Below, piece by piece: positions 61,901 to 64,000 of a stretch of 64,000 nucleotides of DNA (within the stretch, counting starts at the first letter, position 1; each line of letters starts with the position of its first letter). The notes beneath the pieces are model-generated. The model was not told where the DNA came from, did no database searches, and was given only the letters and a program-made list of their open reading frames with translations. A program made the translations under genes and the position numbers. This stretch comes from Vanilla planifolia (lineage: Eukaryota > Streptophyta > Magnoliopsida > Asparagales > Orchidaceae). The stretch covers positions 8,487,501 to 8,551,500 of the forward strand of contig CM043878.1 of NCBI GenBank assembly GCA_023846275.1, in the 5' to 3' direction.

Positions 61901-62610
61901 TGTTGGTCAATCATGTCAATTTATAGTTTTGATTCCTTATGAACACATAAATATCAAAATCTGTGATGTAGTTATGATAATCTTAAAATTGACATGCTTA
62001 ATTTGCATTGTTCACATGGTTATCTGGTTTCAGTATCCCTCTTTTCTCAACTGCATTCCTACTCTATTGTTAATCTATATTTTTTTCAGGTTTGATCAGT
62101 TAATGTCCTAAAAAAGTTAACACTAAGTATGAAATATTAACCAATGAGATGCAATTCATATGAGATCACCTTTGTCATCCTCCATAGAGAAGATGAAGTC
62201 TGGGCCTTGTCCTCAGCTTCCCCCAAAAATAGCATCAAAAGAAAATCTGCAGATTAGAGCTCCTTGATATGACTATTTTTAAGTGAAATAAAGGTATCCT
62301 TGTGCTTCCTGAAAGCAGAATCAAACCATAAATCCACTTAAATTTGTTTTTTCATCTAACTAAATGGAAAAGGAGACCACATACTATCATTTCTTCCTCA
62401 TCTCGTCTTTCTACTTGCTTTCCTTCACATCTCATCTCTTTCAGTGTTTTGCACCTGTCCTGTATTATGAACTGAAGTTTTATTCTTACGCAAAGCAGAA
62501 TAAAATTAAGAGAGTTAAACCTCTTTTACTGTGTTGTCACTTCAAAGCAGGCCAGGTTCTTTGCTCCAGAGAATGCAAAGAAGCTTGTCGACCGGTATTC
62601 AAGACGGTGA
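1747..62610 (+). CDS. Organelle-targeted single-pass membrane TPR protein (AT1G78915-like), 15 exons, 419 aa
   Basis: Joining exons 1747-1923, 11420-11469, 16438-16475, 18266-18356, 18994-19099, 19179-19249, 25970-26039, 35079-35141, 40531-40602, 40709-40810, 41110-41184, 51096-51206, 52631-52747, 58967-59023 and 62551-62610 gives 1,260 nt without a stop, with every intron GT-AG. Residues 1-59 are Arg/Ser-rich and nearly free of acidic residues, like a transit peptide. Residues 156-174 form one hydrophobic membrane span. From about 200 on there are roughly five TPR helix pairs (about 219-251, 252-284, 285-318, 343-375, 376-408), with an acidic polar linker at 319-342. Segments such as [34 protein letters not shown] and [13 protein letters not shown] match what I know of the AT1G78915 family; SLOW GREEN 1, needed for chloroplast development, has a similar layout. 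TPRs bind partner proteins; the partner is unknown. The frame is intact, so the gene looks functional despite about 98% intron. It needs RNA-level confirmation. Confidence 0.9.
1924..4869. other. Intron 1, left part: AT-rich, decayed repeat DNA
   Basis: No gene is supported here. A 64-codon minus-strand frame (3200-3394) with several Cys and His lies in a stretch (about 3150-3800) that reads on the minus strand like decayed retroelement coding DNA, but I could not match it to a named domain. The stretch 2040-2140 has GGGTTTGG/CCAACCC-type ends reminiscent of a small DNA transposon, without a convincing terminal inverted repeat. Confidence 0.3.
4870..5345 (+). repeat. Left member of diverged direct-repeat pair (5' LTR-like)
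   Basis: It aligns in the same order with 10210-10620. Shared anchors include GAGGCTTAGCTACTTGA (4920) versus GAAGCTTAGCCACTTGA (10249), AAAGTCAATATGGATGRCT-type sequence, TGTCATTTCATGTG, and the 43-bp GAGATAAG repeats at the right-hand end. Confidence 0.55.
5207..5340 (+). repeat. 43-bp tandem repeat inside the left LTR-like repeat
   Basis: Units start at 5207, 5250 and 5293, with a fourth partial unit at 5336. Each begins GAGATAAG.GGTAA and contains an ACCTTATG-like core. The same 43-bp period recurs at 10541 and 10584. Confidence 0.75.
5724..5741 (+). promoter_or_regulatory. Degraded primer-binding-site-like sequence
   Basis: TGGCATCATTTGTGGGAA resembles the TGGCGCCGTYTGTGGGAA motif that follows the 5' LTR of many plant gypsy elements. 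The differences in its first half are what CpG decay (CG to CA or TG) would produce. Confidence 0.4.
7290..8400 (+). repeat. Degenerate short-period repeat region built on CTCAAGTGCTT
   Basis: The motif CTCAAGTGCTT and variants (CTCGAGTGCT, CTAGAGTGT, ATCAAGTGCTT) recur irregularly over about 1.1 kb, for instance near 7484, 7566, 7814, 8150 and 8381. The spacing is irregular and units are poorly conserved, so this is an old array. Short open frames here are fortuitous. Confidence 0.5.
8780..9545 (+). repeat. 59-63-bp minisatellite array
   Basis: The units share CCATYGAGTGAAGACC..AAG.GGCTTAACCCTTGC followed by a pyrimidine-rich run. The GGCTTA/AGCTTA core falls at 9195, 9258, 9321 and 9380, giving steps of 63, 63 and 59. 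More diverged units extend left to about 8780, and an isolated related unit sits at about 6740-6840. The open frames through it on both strands are periodic by-products. Confidence 0.7.
10210..10620 (+). repeat. Right member of diverged direct-repeat pair (3' LTR-like, truncated)
   Basis: It matches 4870-5345 in order and ends with two 43-bp GAGATAAG-type units (10541, 10584). Similarity fades beyond about 10620, so the right LTR appears to have lost its downstream part. Confidence 0.5.
10621..11419. other. Intron 1, right end
   Basis: AT-rich intronic DNA without repeats or coding potential that I can name. It ends in the pyrimidine-rich acceptor CTCTTTACAG at 11419. Confidence 0.5.
11420..11469 (+). 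CDS. TPR gene exon 2 (residues 60-76)
   Basis: A 50-nt exon encoding [16 protein letters not shown] plus two bases of a Ser codon. Acceptor TTTACAG, donor GTATATG. It is polar linker sequence after the transit peptide. It is supported by the frame continuing exactly into exon 3. Confidence 0.7.
12300..13650 (+). mobile_element. Ty1/copia-like (SIRE/Maximus-type) relic in intron 2
   Basis: AATTGCTTAATTCACCTCCC followed by TTTTTGGGCAC.TTTGATCCTTACAATTG (about 12320-12370) closely resembles the end of the 5' LTR in SIRE/Maximus-type plant copia elements, where the primer site TGGTATCAGAGC normally follows; here that site is decayed. Downstream on the same strand, an 80-codon frame at 13076-13318 encodes a Leu/Asn/Glu-rich coiled-coil-like peptide, then a diverged 60-70-bp repeat built on CATGCTTCATC.AGA (13418-13545). 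Both would fit a gag remnant. No pol was recognised. Confidence 0.35.
13651..16437. other. Intron 2 remainder
   Basis: Very AT-rich DNA without recognisable coding remnants. The frame at 15655-15867 has low-complexity composition and I do not regard it as a gene. The intron ends in TTTTTTGTCCAG at 16437. Confidence 0.45.
16438..16475 (+). CDS. TPR gene exon 3 (residues 76-88)
   Basis: A 38-nt microexon reading [13 protein letters not shown]. It uses acceptor TGTCCAG and donor GTAAGT, and changes the phase from 2 to 1. The assignment depends on exact frame agreement with exons 2 and 4. Confidence 0.65.
16846..16997 (+). repeat. 76-bp tandem duplication in intron 3
   Basis: Two adjacent copies begin CATATCTGGAATAATGC at 16846 and 16922 and share ACATTTATGGAT.ATTGCCCAC. 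About 30 bases downstream, ACCTGATACCAAAGTTGTCC is the reverse complement of a TGGTATCAG-type tRNA-Met primer site, so the region may be part of an antisense LTR element relic. Confidence 0.6.
17050..18265. other. Intron 3 remainder
   Basis: AT-rich intronic DNA with no supported gene. It ends in TTAGTTTGTTGCAG at 18265. Confidence 0.5.
18266..18356 (+). CDS. TPR gene exon 4 (residues 89-118)
   Basis: It encodes [16 protein letters not shown], then [14 protein letters not shown]. Acceptor TTGCAG, donor GTGAAT. Polar stromal-type linker sequence before the membrane span. Confidence 0.8.
18357..18993. other. Intron 4 (637 bp)
   Basis: A single-copy-looking AT-rich intron with donor GTGAAT and acceptor ATACTTAG. 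The overlapping short frames on both strands are not supported as genes. Confidence 0.6.
18994..19099 (+). CDS. TPR gene exon 5 (residues 119-154)
   Basis: It encodes [20 protein letters not shown] followed by [15 protein letters not shown]. This charged stretch lies immediately before the membrane span. Donor AAG|GTATTA, phase 0. Confidence 0.85.
19179..19249 (+). CDS. TPR gene exon 6 (residues 155-177, membrane span)
   Basis: It encodes [20 protein letters not shown] then PSE. This is a clear single hydrophobic helix, probably anchoring the TPR domain to an organelle membrane. The preceding intron 5 is only 79 bp. Donor GTAAGT. Confidence 0.85.
19250..19976. other. Intron 6, left flank of the LINE
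   Basis: AT-rich intron sequence without a recognisable gene, ending at the candidate left target-site duplication (19965-19976). Confidence 0.5.
19965..19976 (+). repeat. Candidate left target-site duplication of the LINE
   Basis: TCTCTGATTATA matches TCTCTTGTTATA at 24848-24859 at 10 of 12 positions, just outside both ends of the LINE-derived sequence. Confidence 0.3.
20077..20586 (-). pseudogene. LINE ORF2 C-terminal RNase H domain
   Basis: An open minus-strand stretch with the plant LINE RNase H pattern: [11 protein letters not shown] near the N-terminal side (first catalytic Asp), [14 protein letters not shown] (catalytic Glu), [11 protein letters not shown] (catalytic Asp) and [11 protein letters not shown] near the end. 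All key acidic residues remain. It is part of the degraded ORF2, not an independent gene. Confidence 0.85.
20602..21291 (-). pseudogene. LINE ORF2 zf-RVT (zinc-binding) region and linker
   Basis: Minus-strand frames 20602-20940 and 20941-21291 together give [28 protein letters not shown], then [20 protein letters not shown] and CPRAQELW. This is the zf-RVT domain found after the RT in plant LINEs. It is broken by a frame change near 20940. Confidence 0.8.
21543..22789 (-). pseudogene. LINE ORF2 reverse transcriptase (fragmented)
   Basis: On the minus strand, in order: [36 protein letters not shown] and [18 protein letters not shown] (22265-22789), then [10 protein letters not shown] carrying the catalytic Asp pair (21914-22207), then [29 protein letters not shown] and IRKFLWCG (21543-21923). 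A single-base frame break near 22610 separates [12 protein letters not shown] from the downstream frame, and further stops interrupt it. The N-terminal fingers and the endonuclease are absent. Confidence 0.85.
22800..23492 (+). other. Inverted LINE leader region
   Basis: GC-rich, CpG-containing plus-strand sequence between the RT breakpoint and ORF1. It starts with two near-copies of GGCTACAGTTSCAG (22800-22835). The open frame at 22828-23241 lacks a known domain; I read this stretch as the LINE 5' untranslated leader. Confidence 0.5.
23493..24840 (+). pseudogene. LINE ORF1 (gag-like, DUF4283 plus CCHC knuckle), frameshifted and truncated
   Basis: The frame starting [12 protein letters not shown] at 23493 covers a low-complexity acidic N-terminus. 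Frame breaks around 24110-24215 shift it into the frame carrying [49 protein letters not shown] and the zinc knuckle [14 protein letters not shown] (C-x2-C-x4-H-x4-C). This is the nucleic-acid-binding ORF1 architecture of plant L1 LINEs. The coding sequence ends abruptly in AT-rich DNA at about 24840. Confidence 0.85.
24848..24859 (+). repeat. Candidate right target-site duplication of the LINE
   Basis: TCTCTTGTTATA is the partner of 19965-19976. It begins where the GC-rich ORF1 sequence gives way to AT-rich intron. Confidence 0.3.
24860..25969. other. Intron 6, right flank of the LINE
   Basis: AT-rich intron sequence with no gene recognised, ending in the acceptor CTGCTTACAG at 25969. Confidence 0.5.
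25970..26039 (+). CDS. TPR gene exon 7 (residues 178-201)
   Basis: It encodes [20 protein letters not shown] followed by SSLE, a charged segment leading into the TPR region. Acceptor CTTACAG, donor GAG|GTACAT, phase 0. Confidence 0.85.
26040..27599. other. Intron 7, left part
   Basis: AT-rich, no gene. A short perfect hairpin, GGGCAGC-CT-GCTGCCC, sits at 26341-26356. GCAGCCTGYTG occurs again near 26402, so a small local repeat is present. Confidence 0.45.
27600..28300. repeat. Left LTR-like repeat of the intron 7 element
   Basis: Related in order and content to 34030-34800 with many substitutions and indels. The open frame at 28051-28293 on the minus strand lies inside it and is not a gene. 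Confidence 0.5.
30901..30962 (+). repeat. Perfect 31-bp tandem duplication
   Basis: The 31-bp unit CTTTTTTTATTATGGGACCT plus CTCTTATACTT occurs at 30901-30931 and identically at 30932-30962. Confidence 0.95.
34030..34800. repeat. Right LTR-like repeat of the intron 7 element
   Basis: Partner of 27600-28300. The shared anchors are given under the mobile element. Confidence 0.5.
35079..35141 (+). CDS. TPR gene exon 8 (residues 202-222)
   Basis: It encodes [20 protein letters not shown] then E, the start of the TPR array. Acceptor ATTTGCAG, donor GAA|GTGAGT, phase 0. Confidence 0.85.
35555..35580 (+). repeat. Poly(T) tract, 26 bases
   Basis: An uninterrupted run of T in intron 8. It could be the reverse of a retroposed poly(A) tail or simple slippage; no retroposon body was recognised next to it. 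Confidence 0.9.
35645..35896 (+). repeat. 126-bp tandem duplication, nearly identical copies
   Basis: Copies 35645-35770 and 35771-35896 both begin GATCATGCAATGTTGCC. By my reading they differ at two adjacent bases only (ATCCATTTGGG versus ATCCATACGGG). A third GATCA follows at 35897. The high identity marks a recent event. Confidence 0.95.
36480..38160 (-). pseudogene. Ty1/copia pol remnants (integrase, RT, RNase H)
   Basis: Minus-strand reading gives, in order: an integrase-end-like segment with [11 protein letters not shown] (about 38130), the RT segment [20 protein letters not shown] (about 37600-37665, matching the copia YKARLVAKG...GVDYxETF region), the RT end [20 protein letters not shown] (about 37080-37140), and RNase H segments with [14 protein letters not shown] and [10 protein letters not shown] (about 36750-36880). 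Many stops and frame changes make it non-functional. Confidence 0.75.
38400..38431 (+). repeat. (AAAAACAT)4 microsatellite
   Basis: Four perfect 8-bp units inside the copia element. Confidence 0.95.
40308..40364 (+). repeat. 28-bp tandem duplication at the copia 5' LTR
   Basis: TCTAATACATCACATTGTAC followed by TCTAATGT begins at 40308, and the first 23 bases repeat from 40336. Confidence 0.85.
40531..40602 (+). CDS. TPR gene exon 9 (residues 223-246)
   Basis: It encodes [20 protein letters not shown] then KLIK, a TPR helix pair with the typical small-residue and Leu spacing. Acceptor CCTGCAG, donor AAG|GTTCCT, phase 0. Confidence 0.9.
40709..40810 (+). CDS. TPR gene exon 10 (residues 247-280)
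   Basis: It encodes [20 protein letters not shown] followed by [14 protein letters not shown], a canonical TPR. Intron 9 before it is only 106 bp. Acceptor TTGCCAG, donor TCT|GTTAGT, phase 0. Confidence 0.9.
41110..41184 (+). CDS. TPR gene exon 11 (residues 281-305)
   Basis: It encodes [20 protein letters not shown] then KKPDE. Intron 10 is 299 bp. Acceptor CATCACAG, donor GAG|GTCAGT, phase 0. Confidence 0.9.
41348..41677 (+). repeat. About 166-bp tandem duplication in intron 11
   Basis: Copies begin TTCATAATGATTATTC at 41348 and TTCATGATGATTATTC at 41514. Both run through GATCATTAATCAG, CATTATTATTTT and TGCAACTGGCAATGTCAACT. They differ by scattered substitutions and small indels. Confidence 0.85.
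47740..47787 (+). repeat. Compound AAAT/ATTA microsatellite
   Basis: A run of AAAT units (about 47740-47761) is followed by TCA and a run of ATTA units to about 47787. Confidence 0.9.
47824..47871 (+). repeat. 24-bp perfect tandem duplication
   Basis: ACTTCTGCATTGTGTTTCCC plus TTCT occurs at 47824-47847 and again at 47848-47871. Confidence 0.95.
49855..50075 (+). repeat. Degenerate tandem repeat, about three units
   Basis: Three loosely similar segments, near 49861, 49957 and 50021, share the pattern CATTAGT.CTTTGTGCAA, then GCAA..AGTATTGGTT. Spacing is roughly 65-95 bp and the units are poorly conserved. Confidence 0.4.
50328..50353 (+). repeat. (TTA)n microsatellite
   Basis: About eight consecutive TTA units. 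An open frame through it encodes a Tyr run and is an artefact. Confidence 0.9.
51096..51206 (+). CDS. TPR gene exon 12 (residues 306-342)
   Basis: It encodes [20 protein letters not shown] and a polar linker ending NNPIQ. It completes one TPR and forms the hinge before the last two. Acceptor ATGCAG, donor CAA|GTTAGT, phase 0. Confidence 0.9.
51207..52630. other. Intron 12 (1,424 bp)
   Basis: AT-rich intron with no gene or clear repeat. The acceptor is TTGCATATAG. Confidence 0.6.
52631..52747 (+). CDS. TPR gene exon 13 (residues 343-381)
   Basis: It encodes [20 protein letters not shown], a complete TPR, and the start of the next (FRGYLAK). This is one of the most family-specific segments. 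Donor AAG|GTTCTT, phase 0. Confidence 0.92.
52748..58966. other. Intron 13 (6,219 bp)
   Basis: AT-rich, no supported gene. It contains the ATGT/AT microsatellite at 55850-55970, pyrimidine-rich DNA at 56300-56700 that generates spurious frames, and a CG-containing patch at 58572-58616 noted in the findings. The acceptor is CTTTTTCTAG. Confidence 0.5.
55850..55970 (+). repeat. Compound (ATGT)n/(AT)n microsatellite, about 120 bp
   Basis: Interspersed ATGT, ATAC and AT units are almost entirely alternating purine-pyrimidine. Two overlapping open frames through it encode Tyr/Ile-rich low-complexity peptides and are artefacts. Confidence 0.95.
58967..59023 (+). CDS. TPR gene exon 14 (residues 382-400)
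   Basis: It encodes [19 protein letters not shown], the middle of the last TPR. Acceptor TTTCTAG, donor CAG|GTGAGT, phase 0. Confidence 0.9.
59024..62550. other. Intron 14 (3,527 bp)
   Basis: AT-rich with no gene recognised. A CCACCATY-rich stretch lies at about 60040-60110, and a 121-bp duplication at 61459. The intron ends in the weak acceptor TTCAAAGCAG. Confidence 0.5.
61459..61700 (+). repeat. About 121-bp tandem duplication in intron 14
   Basis: AAGATTGCATATTGCATATT at 61459 recurs as AAGATTGCATATTACATATT at 61580. The following AAATTCT and TTCATTATAT stretches match in the same order with many substitutions. Confidence 0.7.
62551..62610 (+). CDS. TPR gene exon 15 (residues 401-419, stop)
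   Basis: It encodes [19 protein letters not shown] and ends in TGA at 62608-62610. The basic C-terminal tail after the last TPR agrees with the family. The acceptor is AAGCAG. Confidence 0.9.
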   Translation, partial: ARFFAPENAKKLVDRYSRR

Positions 62611-62847
62611 TCTACAAACTAGAGCCAAAACTGCATATCAGATCTTTACGAATGAGAAACATTTAAAAGAAAGTTTCCTTACCTACGGAACTTTAGCATC
62701 CTCATCTGTATATCACATCTCCGGTCTAACTTTGCTTCATGCATTGGGCTAGAATTAATGGTGGGTTCTTACAAAAATAGAAATAAAATTGCTTATTTTT
62801 TGGCCTATCTTTAAATTCAAGATGTATATATGTATATATGTGGATGC

Positions 62848-62853
62848 AATAAA
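62848..62853 (+). terminator. Polyadenylation signal AATAAA of the TPR gene
   Basis: A perfect AATAAA lies 238 bases past the stop codon, preceded by TGTATATATGTATATATGTG, which resembles a plant far-upstream element (UGUA-rich). This would give a 3' UTR of roughly 260 nt. Confidence 0.6.
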
Positions 62854-62879
62854 AGCTACTTTCTCCTAATTTCTTATTT

Positions 62880-63792
62880 AAAAATTATGTTTTAAAACAC
62901 ATTAGACATTTATTTGATCATTTTGAAACGAATTTAAAAGAAATAAATAATATTTTAAAATAATACTAAGAAATTTCATCTTGACATGAAAAATGATTTA
63001 TGTTAATATTCAATTCATTAAAATTCATGGTAATGATTTATGTTAATAATCAACAAAAGATTTATTTCAGCCCATTTAAAATGAGGAGAATAATATCTCA
63101 GGTAATTCAAATGTTGCATAAGTTTTGGCAGAAAATTAAGCAAATGAAATTATAAAATACATAAAAAAAACAAAAAAGGATCCTTAAAATTATAAAATTA
63201 CATTAAAAAAATGATCACAAATGTAACCTAATTCATGTACCTAAACCTTTTTCCTTAAACAACTCAGATTGAAACCAAATGAAGTTGCTGAGAACAAGTT
63301 TACTACATTTTATTTCTTCCAGAAGAAAAACAATAGGCCAAACAACATTTTCAACAGCAAATGCATGAGAAAAAAAGGCAAGGTAAGCATGCAAAATCAT
63401 AAATTTCTCCCTGGAAGAAATAATAAGTGTAGAGAAAAATTGAAAGGCAAGACAATGAAAAACCAAATAAGCTTGCATGTTTGATTGTACAACTGGTATT
63501 TCAAACAAAAATAATGCCGAAAGACAGCTAAAATAAATAAATAAAAACTGCAATCAAGTTTTCAATCATCTTTTTCCATACAAGTAGCAAATATCAACTA
63601 CACCTTCAAGGAATTAAACATTTATAACAAAAAAAAATTAATATTTATGATAAAAGAGTGAAAATAATCTGAGAGAATAAAATAGAAAGCTAAGCTACCA
63701 CAAACCAAGAAACTGACTGATTTAACAGCTTTAAAGCATTTAAGATAAAATTATGAAACTGTTCAAAATTACATGACTTGGTATTGTTTATT
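62880..63792. other. Intergenic spacer between convergent genes
   Basis: AT-rich DNA. The minus-strand frame at 63233-63553 and the overlapping plus frame have no recognisable domain and may lie in the 3' UTR or flank of the gene suspected at the right edge. Confidence 0.4.
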
Positions 63793-64000
63793 TCAAGAAA
63801 AAACTAAAGATTTGCGAGCAGCTTCAAACTGCTTCTGAAGATTACAACAGTGTAGATGTGCGTCAAGAAAAATAACACAAGGGGTAAAACAAGAACTGTA
63901 TATGAGAGTCTTAAGAGTCTGAATCAATAAATATTGATGATGGGTGGTCCCTCAAACCTCACACTCGAACAGTTGTAAAATTAAATCCAAGTCTTCGTCT
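63793..64000 (-). CDS. Possible terminal exons of a convergent, unidentified gene (partial)
   Basis: On the minus strand the window edge reads DEDLDLILQLFECE (63999-63958). A GT-AG intron of 123 bp (63957-63835, ending TAATCTTCAG) would join it in phase to KQFEAARKSLVFS and a stop (63834-63793). Without splicing, the first frame ends one codon later, at GTT TGA. The peptide looks protein-like and helical, but I do not recognise the family and the evidence is short. Confidence 0.35.

Noticed and set aside
63233..63553. 106-codon minus-strand hydrophobic frame
   Set aside because: No recognisable family, AT-rich composition, and probably in the flank of the suspected convergent gene.
1..64000. 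CRISPR arrays, bacterial operons, rRNA or tRNA genes
   Set aside because: None seen. Tandem repeats here lack regular repeat-spacer structure and the gene structure is that of a plant nuclear genome.

Overview
This window looks like nuclear DNA of a seed plant, most likely a gymnosperm (conifer, cycad or Ginkgo type). Exons are sparse, introns run to nearly 10 kb, the intronic DNA is AT-rich, and old, badly decayed retrotransposons fill the introns. The gymnosperm assignment is an inference from architecture; the species cannot be named from the sequence.

Layout. (1) 2-974, + strand: the 3' part of a two-exon AGC group VIII protein kinase, closest to the D6PK/AGC1 type. The catalytic-loop Asp is replaced by Gly, the activation segment is altered and the C-terminal tail is missing, so it is a pseudokinase or a decaying copy. 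(2) 975-1746: kinase 3' flank, an AT-rich spacer, and a compact candidate promoter and leader. (3) 1747-62610, + strand: one gene of about 61 kb. I reconstruct 15 coding exons joined by 14 GT-AG introns. They give a single uninterrupted 1,260-nt reading frame (419 aa) for an organelle-targeted, single-pass membrane TPR protein of the family represented by Arabidopsis AT1G78915, with architecture related to SLOW GREEN 1. About 98% of the gene is intron. (4) 62611-63792: 3' UTR with AATAAA, then AT-rich spacer. (5) 63793-64000, - strand: a tentative pair of terminal exons of a convergent gene.

Intron contents. Intron 1 holds a decayed LTR element about 5.7 kb long: a diverged direct-repeat pair, a primer-binding-site-like sequence and internal minisatellites. 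Intron 2 holds a Ty1/copia-like relic. Intron 6 holds a GC-rich LINE whose 5' part (ORF1) is inverted relative to its 3' part (RT, zf-RVT, RNase H), the arrangement expected from twin priming. Intron 7 holds another diverged LTR pair. Intron 8 holds an antisense Ty1/copia element with recognisable integrase, RT and RNase H remnants and a degraded tRNA-Met primer site. Introns 3, 8, 11 and 14 carry local tandem duplications, and intron 13 a long ATGT/AT microsatellite.

The neighbouring genes show no operon-like or pathway relationship. I found no convincing previously undescribed biological system. The most interesting items are the HRD-less AGC kinase, the extreme intron expansion of the TPR gene and the inverted LINE.
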